DNA from: Saccharicrinis sp963675435
GTDB taxonomy: Bacteria > Bacteroidota > Bacteroidia > Bacteroidales > Marinilabiliaceae
DNA: 64,000 nucleotides
Direction: 5' to 3'
Assembly (NCBI GenBank): GCA_963675435.1
Contig: OY776216.1
Coordinates: forward strand, 5,456,001 to 5,520,000
The notes under the pieces: generated by a model
Seen by the model: only the letters and a program-made list of their open reading frames with translations
Told to the model about the DNA's origin: nothing
Databases searched by the model: none
Program-made: the position numbers and the translations under genes
Part shown: piece by piece, positions 9,506 through 19,424 of the stretch
Layout of the letters: each line of letters opens with the position of its first letter
Numbering within the stretch: position 1 is the first letter of the stretch

Positions 9506-10987
9506 TTACTTCCCATCACCTTTTAATATGGAACGAAAAGTGTAAAGTAATATCTTTAAATCTACCACTAGCGTTCTGTTTTCAAGGTAAATAATATCAT
9601 ATTTAAGTCGCTGAACCATTTCCTCTACATTTTCAGCATATCCAAATTTAACCATACCCCATGAAGTAACTCCTGGTTTTACACTAAAAACCTGATCATA
9701 ATGCGGTGCAATTGTTAAGATTTTATCAATAAAAAACTTTCGTTCTGGTCGCGGTCCAACCAAAGACATATCCCCCATAATCACATTAAAAAATTGAGGC
9801 AATTCATCTAAATGCCATTTTCTCAAACACTTTCCTAACGGAGTAATTCTTGGATCATTAGTTGAGGATAAAGCAGGCCCCTTCTCTTCTGCATTTATAT
9901 ACATTGATCTGAATTTATAAAGCATAAATGGCTTCTTATCTTTACCTATTCTAATCTGTCTGTAAAATATTCCGCCTGGTGATGATAACTTTACCAAAAT
10001 GGCCAGAAAAATATACAAAGGAGAACATAATACAATAACCAAAAGTGAAAAGGTAATATCAATAATCCGTTTTAAAACAACTTGCCAAATTGGTAATCTG
10101 TTGTTCACAATAGTTATATATGGCAAAAACTCCAAGTTTGTAGTACTTATTTTACGCTCAATAACTTCGTTTAAATTAGCTGCCAACCTAATAAAACAGT
10201 CTTTCACCCTTAGTGTATTAATTATGCTATTAATTCTTCTTGCCTGATTATCTTTTAAAACAATTAAAGCATCATCAAAAGATACAGCTTTTATAATTTT
10301 AGGTAGCTGAGAAAGATTTCCGAGATGTGGCATATATATAGACAAATCTTCTCCCTCATTGCTATCTGATACATAACCAATATATCTAAACCCACTTTTT
10401 GACATAGATGAATAATATTCCTTAACCAACTCCAAAGCCTTAGAACTGTTCCCTATTAATATTCCATAATATCCAACATATCCTTTTTGAATCTGAGTCT
10501 GAAAATGCCAAATCAATCCCATTCTAAATATAAACACAAAACCACACACAATAAGAAAATACTGCATTGACATTTGAAGATAAACATCCCTAATCTCAAA
10601 CCAGTTCTCACCTACTAAAAAATAAAAAACAAGTAAAGTAACAATAAATGAAGTAAATACAGTTGGTCCAATAATCTGCATCCCTGAACGACGTGCCAAA
10701 TTATGATAATTTCCGGCTAAATAAAAAGCAAATAACCAAAACAAAACAATTCCACTTATAAATAATGTAGGAGCTAAACTAGCTAAAAATGGATCACTAA
10801 ACAGTTTTTCCACTTCCATTTTTATATACGAGTATTTTCCTATAAATATTAAATGGCTTAATATAAGAGCTATAATATCCGACATAAAATGCCGTATTAT
10901 AATTCTTCTTCCACTTATTCTTTTAGGATTTCTTTCAACAACCTTGTTTCCCATCCAATAATCTCTAGTGTATTCAAAAACGAACAA
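9506..10987 (-). CDS. Polyprenyl-phosphate sugar-1-phosphate transferase (exopolysaccharide initiation)
   Basis: 493 aa. Four to five N-terminal membrane segments precede a CoA-binding-like domain (YYGILIGNSSKALELVKEYY). A further hydrophobic segment leads into the C-terminal bacterial sugar transferase domain, with KRIIDITFSLLVIVLCSPLY, YKFRSMYINAE, WHLDELPQFFNVIMGDMSLV and GPRPE. The enzyme transfers a sugar phosphate from a nucleotide sugar to undecaprenyl phosphate, beginning polysaccharide synthesis at the inner membrane. No glycosyltransferase cluster adjoins it, so the sugar and the polymer are unknown. Met12 is an alternative start. Confidence 0.9.
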   Translation of the reverse strand: MFVFEYTRDYWMGNKVVERNPKRISGRRIIIRHFMSDIIALILSHLIFIGKYSYIKMEVEKLFSDPFLASLAPTLFISGIVLFWLFAFYLAGNYHNLARRSGMQIIGPTVFTSFIVTLLVFYFLVGENWFEIRDVYLQMSMQYFLIVCGFVFIFRMGLIWHFQTQIQKGYVGYYGILIGNSSKALELVKEYYSSMSKSGFRYIGYVSDSNEGEDLSIYMPHLGNLSQLPKIIKAVSFDDALIVLKDNQARRINSIINTLRVKDCFIRLAANLNEVIERKISTTNLEFLPYITIVNNRLPIWQVVLKRIIDITFSLLVIVLCSPLYIFLAILVKLSSPGGIFYRQIRIGKDKKPFMLYKFRSMYINAEEKGPALSSTNDPRITPLGKCLRKWHLDELPQFFNVIMGDMSLVGPRPERKFFIDKILTIAPHYDQVFSVKPGVTSWGMVKFGYAENVEEMVQRLKYDIIYLENRTLVVDLKILLYTFRSILKGDGK

Positions 10988-11062
10988 CTACTCCATTTAT
11001 TATAAGATAAGGTATTTTTTTTATGAAAAAATACGTCCTAATTATACATTAACATTATTTTT

Positions 11063-11722
11063 ATGACCACATTAAAACTAAGTATGGATACATTAAGACA
11101 TAAAGGTCTTCGAAATAGATTAGTGCAGGAGATTGCAAATAAAGGGATTTCAAACCCTAAAGTATTACAAGCCATAGGCAATGTTCCAAGACACTTGTTC
11201 TTTGAAAGCAGCTTTATAAAATTTGCTTATCAGGATAAGGCTTTTCCCATTGGAGCTGGTCAAACAATTTCTCAACCATTTACTGTTGCATTTCAAACTC
11301 AATTACTAAATATAAAAAAAGGTGATAAAATTTTGGAAGTAGGAACCGGATCTGGATATCAGGCTGCTGTTCTAGTTGAAATGGGTGCAAAAGTTTTTTC
11401 TATCGAACGCCAGAGAGAACTATATATTAAAAGCAGTCATTTATTACCTCAAATGGGTTATCAATTAAGTTTCTTTTTAGGAGATGGCTACAAAGGTCTT
11501 CCTCAATTTCAACCTTTTGATGGCATTATTATTACAGCAGGAGCACCTTCTATTCCTGAAGAATTATTAACACAATTAGCTATTGGTGGCGTAATGGTAA
11601 TTCCTGTTGGTAGAAAAGTTCAAACAATGATTCGTGTCACACGAGAATCTGAAACGGAATTTAGTCAGGAAGAATTTGGTAGATTTGAGTTTGTTCCTAT
11701 GCTCAAAGGTATTGTAAAATAA
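11063..11722 (+). CDS. pcm: Protein-L-isoaspartate O-methyltransferase
   Basis: The 219 aa match the family. The N-terminal helix pair with VPRHLF and GQTISQP is characteristic of PCMT, and the SAM-binding motif I reads EVGTGSGYQAAV. Later motifs include GDGYKGLP and GGVMVIPVG. The cytoplasmic enzyme methylates isoaspartyl residues to start repair of aged proteins. The gene is divergent from the sugar transferase. Confidence 0.95.
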   Translation: MTTLKLSMDTLRHKGLRNRLVQEIANKGISNPKVLQAIGNVPRHLFFESSFIKFAYQDKAFPIGAGQTISQPFTVAFQTQLLNIKKGDKILEVGTGSGYQAAVLVEMGAKVFSIERQRELYIKSSHLLPQMGYQLSFFLGDGYKGLPQFQPFDGIIITAGAPSIPEELLTQLAIGGVMVIPVGRKVQTMIRVTRESETEFSQEEFGRFEFVPMLKGIVK

Positions 11723-11877
11723 ATATGGTATTTCATAATATTTATACATTGAAAATTATCAGACGTAAATTTGTAGTGCTTATTTTTTCATAGTCCTAAA
11801 ATAATTTTACTTTTAAACACATCATCAAAAAATAAAGATGATCCAAAATAATTTGACACCCAATAAATACAAGAAAT

Positions 11878-12516
11878 ATGCTTAAAGTACACACTTTAAT
11901 TTATAGTCCCTGGCAAGAAAATACATATGTTGTGTCAGCTGAAAATGGAGATTGCATAATTATCGATCCGGGATGTCTAACGGCTGAAGAACAGCAGCAT
12001 CTTGTCAACTTTATATCAACTAATAATTTTACACCAAAAAAATTATTAAATACACACCTGCATTTAGATCATGTATTTGGAAACCGATTTGTTTGTGAAA
12101 GATATAATCTGGGAGCTGAGGCTCATAAAGATGATGAATTCTGGATTGAGCAAACAGTACCCTATGCAGCTCAAATGGGTATGCAACTTGAACAGAATCC
12201 TCCGGCACTAAAGGGATATCTGGAACATAATCAGGAAATTGAATTTGGTGGCTCTATTCTTAAAGTACTGCATATTCCTGGACATTCACCTGGCGGCATT
12301 GCTTTTTACTGTGAAAAAGAGGGATTTGTAATTGCTGGTGATGTACTTTTCAGAGAAAGCGTTGGAAGAGCTGATTTACCAGGTGGTGATTTTGACATAC
12401 TAATCAATGGTATTAAAGAACATTTATTAACACTACCGCAGGAAACCATTGTGTATTCAGGACATGGACCTACAACTACAATTGAACATGAAAGTAAACA
12501 CAATATGTTCTTTTAA
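11878..12516 (+). CDS. MBL-fold metallohydrolase (glyoxalase II-like)
   Basis: 212 aa. The metal-binding motif THLHLDH (residues about 58-64) is followed by HIPGHSPGG, AGDVLFRESVGR and a final GHGPTT histidine, in the order expected for hydroxyacylglutathione-hydrolase-like enzymes. The size and the FRESVGRADLPGGD segment fit the widespread YcbL/glyoxalase II-like group. The true substrate cannot be told from sequence. A bidirectional hairpin follows immediately. Confidence 0.9.
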   Translation: MLKVHTLIYSPWQENTYVVSAENGDCIIIDPGCLTAEEQQHLVNFISTNNFTPKKLLNTHLHLDHVFGNRFVCERYNLGAEAHKDDEFWIEQTVPYAAQMGMQLEQNPPALKGYLEHNQEIEFGGSILKVLHIPGHSPGGIAFYCEKEGFVIAGDVLFRESVGRADLPGGDFDILINGIKEHLLTLPQETIVYSGHGPTTTIEHESKHNMFF

Positions 12517-12521
12517 AAAAC

Positions 12522-12556
12522 AAAAGGAAATCTCAGCACATCAGAGATTTCCTTTT
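12522..12556. terminator. Bidirectional intrinsic terminator
   Basis: AAAAGGAAATCTC pairs perfectly with GAGATTTCCTTTT across a 9-nt loop. An A-run lies on the left and a T-run on the right, so it can end transcription of the MBL gene and of anything arriving on the minus strand. The stop codon of the cobT remnant falls at the edge of the loop. Confidence 0.8.
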
Positions 12557-13012
12557 ATTCTATAATAAATTTTTAGTTCTGCTGCTTTAAGCATCGCCCC
12601 AACTATTGTTGCAATCTCAAATCCACCAAAGGTTTCTAATATTTCATACGGAGAGGAGATTGATCCATGTAATTTAATAGCCTTGTCAATTACTTTTGCT
12701 TTTCTTAATATACCTTCATCATCCAAACCAGTTCCAGCTCCGGCGGCCTCAATACTTGTAATTCCGGTATAAGAACACAATAATGCTGCGGCAGAAGTAG
12801 TATTTCCAATACCCATTTCACCAAATCCAATTATATTAGTTCCATTTGATTTCAAATTACTAACAATTTTAGCACCATTTGTAACAGCTTGCTCACATTG
12901 AGCTTGTGTCATCGCTTTTTCTTTAACAAAGTTACAAGTTCCTTTTGCTACTTTTATATCGATTAAATTTGTATCCTTTTCAAAATCAAAATCAACACCG
13001 GTATCAGCTAAT
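12541..13012 (-). pseudogene. cobT: cobT remnant (nicotinate-nucleotide:DMB phosphoribosyltransferase), truncated at both ends
   Basis: The minus strand encodes an internal CobT segment, about 157 codons against about 350 in a full gene. Recognisable pieces are DIKVAKGTCNFVKEKAMTQAQ-type sequence, GFGEMGIGNTTSAAALL, GAGTGLDDEGI and FGGFEIATIVGAML. The N-terminal half ends exactly at the MITE-like repeat starting at 13013. The C-terminus departs from the family after AAEL and stops, so the region that carries the catalytic Glu in CobT is missing. An internal ATG at 12912 could still be translated, but the product would not be an active enzyme. Intact cobT must be elsewhere, or the last steps of B12 assembly are impaired. 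Confidence 0.85.
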
Positions 13013-13185
13013 AACCCGAGTTCGATATAAAATTATTGGCTCAGACCGCTTATAAATAATGAGTTTCAATGAATATTTGTGAAGTCATAGCGGGCTATGT
13101 CAAACAAATATGAAGCAGAAAATCGTTGTTTATATGTGGCTTTCTATTAAAATATGAGCTCTTTAATTTTAATCGAACTCGGGTT
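13013..13185 (+). repeat. MITE-like inverted-repeat element, copy 1 (internally deleted)
   Basis: 173 bp bounded by AACCCGAGTTCGAT and ATCGAACTCGGGTT. It is almost identical to the copies at 25906 and 54838 but lacks about 83 bp between short repeats (ATTAAAATA and AATAAAATC), suggesting a slippage or recombination deletion. The left end abuts the cobT remnant. The flanks (AAT and TGT) show no target duplication, consistent with deletion of adjacent DNA. Confidence 0.85.
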
Positions 13186-13189
13186 TGTA

Positions 13190-13224
13190 TTAAAAAAAGG
13201 CGCAATGAAGAATCATTACGCCTT
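13190..13224 (-). terminator. Intrinsic terminator of lolA
   Basis: AAGGCG-C-AATGA pairs with TCATT-A-CGCCTT (13197-13224) with one mismatch around an AGAA loop. On the minus strand the stem is followed by a run of seven T. Confidence 0.8.
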
Positions 13225-13248
13225 AGTTTATTATCTACATTTCTTATT

Positions 13249-13887
13249 TTATCTCATATCAATAACATCAACATCCGGATTTGCTTCTTTATCAAAAACA
13301 AACATTGAATCATTCATCGGTGTATTTATTTGCATGTTTTTTACCTTGATGGTATAATTGTTACCATCTTTCCCAACTTGTTTGATGGATGAAATTTTCA
13401 GATTATCTTTTATGATCTCCAGGCTAATCTTAGAATAAGGTTTATCCCTGTTTATAGGAAATAAATCAATTCCGTAAACCACAATTCCATCAACAGTTTT
13501 TTCACCCAAATAAGCATATTTAAATCCGGTTTGATAAATTGTAAAAATAGAAGCTGGATTTAAAGTTTCTTCATCCTCAGGATCTGGCTCATCAACATTT
13601 ACTTCTTCTTCATCGATCATATGGGTCCAAAGTGTTTTTCCATCAAAATAAGTATCTACATTCATTAAGTTTGCTTTATACTTATCTCCTTTTATAAAAA
13701 TTGTACCTTCATATACTTCGTTAATCTCCTCCTGCAAATTTTCCATAGCAAACGAAAAGTCTGCCTTAATTGTATTGTATGTTTTGGTTTTAGCGGTAAC
13801 TTTATCTAAAATTTCAACTGCCTTTTCATTTGTTTGTGCAAAAAGAAATCCAGGAATTAGTGCTATTAACAATAAAATCTTCTTCAT
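13249..13887 (-). CDS. lolA: LolA-like outer-membrane lipoprotein carrier protein
   Basis: 212 aa with a signal peptide (MKKILLLIALIPGFLFAQ) and the LolA-type beta fold: KTKTYNTIKADFSFAM, an acidic mid-region EEEVNVDEPDPEDEE, and NYTIKVKNMQINTPMNDSMF near the end. The protein carries lipoproteins through the periplasm. It lies 76 bp downstream of ftsK, a common pairing in Bacteroidota. Confidence 0.88.
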   Translation of the reverse strand: MKKILLLIALIPGFLFAQTNEKAVEILDKVTAKTKTYNTIKADFSFAMENLQEEINEVYEGTIFIKGDKYKANLMNVDTYFDGKTLWTHMIDEEEVNVDEPDPEDEETLNPASIFTIYQTGFKYAYLGEKTVDGIVVYGIDLFPINRDKPYSKISLEIIKDNLKISSIKQVGKDGNNYTIKVKNMQINTPMNDSMFVFDKEANPDVDVIDMR

Positions 13888-13963
13888 ATTTCTGTTATTA
13901 ATATTCTGAGTTTGCGTTATTATATCTAAGTTGTATGTTCAAGTTTCAAAAATAATACCAAAA

Positions 13964-16426
13964 TTAGAGACCTTTTAAAATATGCTCTAATGAAGCCTCA
14001 TCCGGAACTAATACCTGACGGGCTTTACTTCCTTCAAAAGGACCCACTATTCCAGCAGCTTCAAGCTGATCTATAACTCTACCAGCTCTGTTGTACCCAA
14101 TTGAAAATCTTCTCTGAATTAACGATGTGGAACCCGACTGATTTGCAACTACGACCTTTGCTGCCTCCTCAAAAATCGAATCTTTATTACTCATATCTAC
14201 TTCTCCAGGTTCATTTCCAGAAGATTCACCAACATATTCAGGTAACAACATCGCACTTGGATAACCTTTTTGTGAACCAATAAAATCATTAATTTTTTCA
14301 ACCTCCGGAGTATCAACAAAAGCACACTGTACCCTTACCAAATCACTTCCTTGCGAAATTAACATATCTCCTCTACCAATTAACTGGTTAGCTCCCGGAG
14401 AATCAAGAATAGTTCTGGAGTCAATCATAGAGGCTACTTTAAATGCCACCCTGGTTGGGAAGTTTGCCTTAATAACCCCTGTAATAATATTGGTTGAAGG
14501 TCGCTGAGTTGCTACAATCATATGAATTCCAACGGCCCTTGCCAACTGAGCAATACGTGCAATTGGCATTTCAACCTCTTTACCTGCAGTCATAATTAAA
14601 TCGGCAAACTCATCAATTACAACAACAATATACGGCAAAAAGCGATGTCCATTTTCCGGATTCAGTGATCGTTTTACAAACTTATGATTGTACTCTTTTA
14701 TATTACGAGCATGCGCCTTTTTCAGTAGGTCATATCTGGAATCCATTTCTATAGTTAATGAATTTAATGTATTCACTACTTTTTGAACATCAGTAATAAT
14801 GGCCTCATCATCCTCATCCGGTAATTTAGCCAGAAAATGACGTTCTATTTTACTATAAATATTTAATTCTACCTTTTTAGGATCGACCAATACAAATTTT
14901 AATTGTGATGGATGCTTTTTATATAACAGTGAAGTAATGATAGCATTTAATCCTACAGATTTACCCTGACCAGTTGCTCCGGCAACCAACATATGTGGAG
15001 CTTTAGCCAAATCAATTACAAAGGTTTCATTCGATATGGTTTTTCCTAAGGCTATTGGCAATTCGTATTTTGTAGTCTGAAACTTCTTCGCAGAAATAAT
15101 TGTTTTCATTGAAACAACTTCCGGTTCACTATTAGGAACTTCAATACCAATAGTTCCCTTTCCTGGGATAGGGGCAATAATTCTGATACCTAAAGCGGCT
15201 AATGACAAGGCAATATCATCCTCCAGATTTTTAATTTTTGAGATACGAACTCCTGGTGCTGGTACAATTTCATATAATGTTACAGTTGGACCTACTGTTG
15301 CCTTAATACTCTTAATCTCAATTTTATAATCAATAAGCGTATTTACAATCTTATCCTTATTTGAATTTAACTCCTCATCAGTAACAGGTTCATTTCCTGC
15401 ATGATGAGCCTCTAACAAATCTATTGTAGGCAACTGATAACTTGATAAATCCAACGTTGGATCATAATCTCCTAATGGAACATTATCATTTACCACAAAA
15501 TTTTCTTCTTCCTGAACCTTTTCTATAGTAAAACCATCTTCCTCAACTTCTGAGTCTGTTCCTGCATTATCAGAAATATCTAACTCTACGCCAACTTTAT
15601 TTTCAACCTCTACCCGCGGAGTTTCTATTTGCTTTACAATAAATTGCTCCTCATCTTCCTCTATCTGCTCTCTAACTTCTACCACAGGTTCCTCCTGAGG
15701 TATTTTTTCTACTGCTTTTTCCTCTTCAAAATTATCTTTTTCAAGTAGTGATTGATCTTGATAATGCTCAGTCTCTTCTTTTTTAACCTCATGATTTGGG
15801 GCAACTTTACCTACAAAAGATTTCCTTACCAAAGGAACAAACTGATCAAATGTAAAGGTAAGGTATGAGATCAATGAAAAGATGAGTATTAAAATTAATC
15901 CTACATTGCCGATAGCAGACAAAAGCCATTTACTCAAGAAATATCCCATTTCACCTCCAGGTAAAAGATATTGTGAATTAATGGCACTCATAAAAATATA
16001 TCCCAATAAAATGGAGAAATAAACACCGATACAAAATGAGTGAATAATTGTTTTTCGTAATGATAACAGCTTTATATTAATCAACCTGAAAGCAATAACA
16101 AAAAGTGCAAAAACAATAACAAAAGCAGAAAGACCAATTCCTGAGTTAATGAACAAATTTGCAAAGTAAGCACCAATTTTTCCGGTCCAGTTGGCTACAT
16201 TAATATCAGAATTCGTAATAAATTCAAAAAAGTTTATGTTGAATTTACTATGATCTATTCCTCCTGTAAAAACAAAGGAAATAAAAGCTATAAATAAAAA
16301 TATGGCATACACGATTAGAAACAAACCGCTAAAAATCCGCACCCTGAAGTCACTTAGTTTTTTTATTAGGTCTGATATAAAATTCGTGTTATTTTTTGAT
16401 TTAGATTTTTTCGTTTTTCCTGCCAT
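13964..16426 (-). CDS. ftsK: DNA translocase FtsK/SpoIIIE
   Basis: Four N-terminal membrane helices precede an acidic linker (about residues 225-330). The motor domain carries Walker A (GATGQGKSVGLN) and Walker B (VVIDEFADLI), and a C-terminal gamma winged helix (RRFSIGYNRAGRVIDQLEAAG) completes the protein. It pumps chromosomal DNA at the division septum. An upstream ATG at 16465 would add 13 residues, but the basic MAGKTKKSKSKNN start at 16426 fits the family better (820 aa). The motor and gamma modules appear intact. Confidence 0.95.
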   Translation of the reverse strand: MAGKTKKSKSKNNTNFISDLIKKLSDFRVRIFSGLFLIVYAIFLFIAFISFVFTGGIDHSKFNINFFEFITNSDINVANWTGKIGAYFANLFINSGIGLSAFVIVFALFVIAFRLINIKLLSLRKTIIHSFCIGVYFSILLGYIFMSAINSQYLLPGGEMGYFLSKWLLSAIGNVGLILILIFSLISYLTFTFDQFVPLVRKSFVGKVAPNHEVKKEETEHYQDQSLLEKDNFEEEKAVEKIPQEEPVVEVREQIEEDEEQFIVKQIETPRVEVENKVGVELDISDNAGTDSEVEEDGFTIEKVQEEENFVVNDNVPLGDYDPTLDLSSYQLPTIDLLEAHHAGNEPVTDEELNSNKDKIVNTLIDYKIEIKSIKATVGPTVTLYEIVPAPGVRISKIKNLEDDIALSLAALGIRIIAPIPGKGTIGIEVPNSEPEVVSMKTIISAKKFQTTKYELPIALGKTISNETFVIDLAKAPHMLVAGATGQGKSVGLNAIITSLLYKKHPSQLKFVLVDPKKVELNIYSKIERHFLAKLPDEDDEAIITDVQKVVNTLNSLTIEMDSRYDLLKKAHARNIKEYNHKFVKRSLNPENGHRFLPYIVVVIDEFADLIMTAGKEVEMPIARIAQLARAVGIHMIVATQRPSTNIITGVIKANFPTRVAFKVASMIDSRTILDSPGANQLIGRGDMLISQGSDLVRVQCAFVDTPEVEKINDFIGSQKGYPSAMLLPEYVGESSGNEPGEVDMSNKDSIFEEAAKVVVANQSGSTSLIQRRFSIGYNRAGRVIDQLEAAGIVGPFEGSKARQVLVPDEASLEHILKGL

Positions 16427-16540
16427 TGTAAATATTTTGTTAATCACTTGCAATTGCTCAGGCAAAAGTAATAAATGCTCTACCCATTTCTATACAAAAT
16501 GATAATTCTTTTGAATGAAAACGAGATATACGAAAGAATA

Positions 16541-17251
16541 TTATTGAAAGGTATTTATTAAAGTATTTACCATTGCGACTATCTCATCGCGATTACTTAA
16601 AACTGCATTTCTTGGTATTTTGAAGTTATTCAACGCAGGCTGTTCTTCTATAAAATCCTTTGCTTTCAGATGAAGTTTCAATCCATTATAATCAACAGTA
16701 AACTCCATTAAAACTCCAGGTATCACTTTTAATGGTGTATGTCGATTCGGCTCTAAAATATGAATTTCGTCAGTATAAAAAACATCAAATGGTTCATGTC
16801 CTTCAAACTTAATGTTTGCTTTTGAACATTTAAAACCTGCAATATTTTTAGATACTTCCGGTTCATAAGTTACTACCACTTTTGCATCATTGTCATACAA
16901 AAAGAAATGATCATTAATCGCAATAGGATAATACATATGCTTATCCATAAAACTGAATAAAACATCGCACGAATCGTTAGGAGACTCAGAAACAAAACTT
17001 AACGAAAATACATTAAAACTAGCCTTTAGCTCATGCTTAATTTTATTTTTACTGAATGAAAACAACCACTTATCAGGCATCATATTGGCTACTGAAGATG
17101 TCATCATTTCTTTTGGATAATCAATATGAAACACAATAGTTCCATGATCAACGATCCCTCCGTTTTTCTTCTTAATTCCACAACCGTTAAACAAAATTGC
17201 TATCAAAAAAATAGTTGTAAAATATATGATTGATGTGGTCCTCAATTGCAA
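16541..17251 (-). CDS. Putative lipoprotein of unknown function
   Basis: 236 aa beginning with a hydrophobic signal ending in the lipobox LFNGC, so it is probably lipid-anchored. The rest alternates short beta-like stretches, including VFHIDYPKEMM, VVVTYEPEVSKNIAGFKCSKANI and VIPGVLMEFTVDYNGLKLHLKAK. The layout resembles secreted GLPGLI or DUF4412-like beta proteins of Bacteroidota, but no family motif is clear enough to name. It is transcribed toward ftsK. Confidence 0.75.
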   Translation of the reverse strand: MQLRTTSIIYFTTIFLIAILFNGCGIKKKNGGIVDHGTIVFHIDYPKEMMTSSVANMMPDKWLFSFSKNKIKHELKASFNVFSLSFVSESPNDSCDVLFSFMDKHMYYPIAINDHFFLYDNDAKVVVTYEPEVSKNIAGFKCSKANIKFEGHEPFDVFYTDEIHILEPNRHTPLKVIPGVLMEFTVDYNGLKLHLKAKDFIEEQPALNNFKIPRNAVLSNRDEIVAMVNTLINTFQ

Positions 17252-17396
17252 GAATATCTAATTATTTAAATATCCTCAAAAATAGAAATTTCTATCCTAT
17301 CCAACGTTATTGTTGGTTTAGTTAAAATTAAGTTTAGTCAAAATAAATCATATTTCAATACTGATCATTACAAAATCAGGGTAGATTCAACAATTC

Positions 17397-18317
17397 TTAA
17401 ACCGGTTGAAGGAATATCTCGGAAATCATACACCTGGCACTTCCTCCACCTATTTTTTCAATAGTATCAACCTGAACAGGTAACATATTACAGTAATGCT
17501 CAATGGTTTCTTTTTGATCATCTGTTAAAACATTATAGGCACTCTGCGACATAACTAAAAATTCATCTCCTTTTTCATTTTTCACAGATAGCATATTTCC
17601 AGCAAAATGATATACCTGATCAAAAGTAATATCAACTATTTCATGACCTGTTTCTTCCAGAGTTTTAATAACCCTCTCTCTTTCTTCCTCATTAGAGATA
17701 CTCTCTAAACAAACAACCGCAAACTTTTCACTTACACACATCATTACATTTGTATGATATATCTCTTTTCCGTCTTTATCTGTTGATATAAAATATACCG
17801 GTTTATAATCCAGCATTTCACATACTTCTTTAAAAACATCCATATCAGTTCGTGGCGACAAACATGCATAGGCTACTTTATGGGTATGATCAAAAATGAT
17901 ACTTCCTGTTCCTTCGCAAAATTTCCCTTCTTGCTCATATTTAGATAAATCAACTACCTTATTAACCTTATAATTGCGCTTAAAATAATCAATTACATCA
18001 GCTCTCTTCTCTAACCTCCGACTAGGTGCAGCCATAGGGTACAGCATAACTGTTCCATCTGAATGAAACGAACCCCAGTTATTTGGAAATATGGCATCTG
18101 GTTTTACAGGTGAATCTGTATCTTCAATAACAGTAACATTAATTCCTACACTTTTTAGTTCTGCTAAATAGGCATCAAATTCTGAAAGAACTTTTTCCTT
18201 AATTTCCTTCTGATTTAAGGCTATGTTATTTTGAAATGCATTTGAAGTTGCGGTTTCGTTATTAAAACCAAAGTTCTCAGGTCGTACTAAAAATATGTGA
18301 TCTGTTGACTGTTTCAT
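17397..18317 (-). CDS. ctlX: Citrulline hydrolase/amidinotransferase-family protein CtlX
   Basis: 306 aa of the arginine-deiminase/amidinotransferase superfamily. Typical landmarks are VRPENFGFNNETA, PDAIFPNNWGSFH, GTGSIIFDH, CLSPRTD and the C-terminal GGGSARCMI, whose Cys is the expected nucleophile. The CtlX group is linked to citrulline use in other bacteria. The active-site series appears complete. No arginine or citrulline genes adjoin it, so its exact substrate here is uncertain. Confidence 0.88.
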   Translation of the reverse strand: MKQSTDHIFLVRPENFGFNNETATSNAFQNNIALNQKEIKEKVLSEFDAYLAELKSVGINVTVIEDTDSPVKPDAIFPNNWGSFHSDGTVMLYPMAAPSRRLEKRADVIDYFKRNYKVNKVVDLSKYEQEGKFCEGTGSIIFDHTHKVAYACLSPRTDMDVFKEVCEMLDYKPVYFISTDKDGKEIYHTNVMMCVSEKFAVVCLESISNEEERERVIKTLEETGHEIVDITFDQVYHFAGNMLSVKNEKGDEFLVMSQSAYNVLTDDQKETIEHYCNMLPVQVDTIEKIGGGSARCMISEIFLQPV

Positions 18318-18546
18318 GCGTTTATAATTATTTAATGTTCACATGAACTCGCTGAAAAAAATAATCTCTTTTATTTGCAAGACAGTTTTTGTACAGCTCG
18401 TTACATAACTCTTTTAATGATCAATTGAGAGTGCAAAATTAGAGTTATAAACCACAAAAAATGTGATCTTTGTTATGTTAGCAATTTACTGCGTAGATTT
18501 ATTATAATGGGATCAATAAAGACCAACTCGAAAATGAAAAACAAAT

Positions 18547-19197
18547 TTACATTTTTAGTTTTAGTGAGTACCTTAAATTTTTCCAGGTAATGTATATTAC
18601 TATTGCCAACCACAATATTGACCAAATGTACTGCGGTAAAACAGGAATAATTTTTGAAAACTTCGCAATATCCGATGAAGGTCCTACATTATAATCATTA
18701 AAAATAAATACAATTGAAGCCGTTCCTGTAACAATTAAAAAATTAGCTATTGTAGCTTTTGATTTTTTACTCACCCAAATCGCTACTGCTGAAAATAATA
18801 TTAAAAGCAGAGAAGTAAATATTGAACTATACCAAATAACAGCACTTGCAACAAATACAAAAACCATTACATACATAGAAAATACAGCAGACTTAGGTTT
18901 CTTTAAACCGATATGCAACAATAAATTTCCAAACAATGCGCTCCCTATGTATCCCCCCATTAAAACAAGCGGTGCATAACCTCCTGCAGTAACAGCATAG
19001 CCGGCCCCATTGGGTTGAATCATCACTTCATATACACTACCTCCAGTTAATACTGCAAAGATAGAATGACCTAATTCATGTAGAAATGTAACAAATAAAT
19101 TAACAGGTAAAATAATATACATTCCATACGGAACATAATTTACAAGTACCCAATATAAAAGAGCGGTTATTAGGATTATAAATAATTTTTTTCGCAT
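18547..19197 (-). CDS. M50-type membrane metallopeptidase
   Basis: 216 aa with about six hydrophobic segments. HELGH in FLHELGHSIFAVLTGG fits the zinc-binding HExxH of site-2-type proteases, placed in an early membrane helix. The glycine-rich GYAPLVLMGGYIGSALFGN follows, as in the compact M50B-like family. Substrate and role are unknown. No PDZ domain or sigma/anti-sigma partner adjoins it. Confidence 0.82.
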   Translation of the reverse strand: MRKKLFIILITALLYWVLVNYVPYGMYIILPVNLFVTFLHELGHSIFAVLTGGSVYEVMIQPNGAGYAVTAGGYAPLVLMGGYIGSALFGNLLLHIGLKKPKSAVFSMYVMVFVFVASAVIWYSSIFTSLLLILFSAVAIWVSKKSKATIANFLIVTGTASIVFIFNDYNVGPSSDIAKFSKIIPVLPQYIWSILWLAIVIYITWKNLRYSLKLKM

Positions 19198-19424
19198 TAT
19201 AAATTATTGATTTGATTAACTCTAATGTGCTATAATTTACAGACCTATATTCCTCTTATCTTTCTATCTTCAAGATAACATTACCAATATGTTACCATAC
19301 AACAACCATCCTATTTTTGAGTTATATCTATTAAAAATAAAGCCATACAATATAAGAAAAATATTTATAGCTGTATTCTATATTTTTTTTGTAACCTTTG
19401 TGTAATTCTATTACCACAGATGCT

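Noticed and set aside
12541..12912. Reading the CobT fragment as a short functional protein from the ATG at 12912
   Set aside because: Homology continues upstream of this ATG to the repeat boundary, and the family's C-terminal catalytic region is missing, so it is a remnant.
13126..13357. Two short plus-strand open frames around MITE copy 1 and the lolA terminator
   Set aside because: They overlap the repeat, a terminator and the antisense of lolA, and have no coding character.
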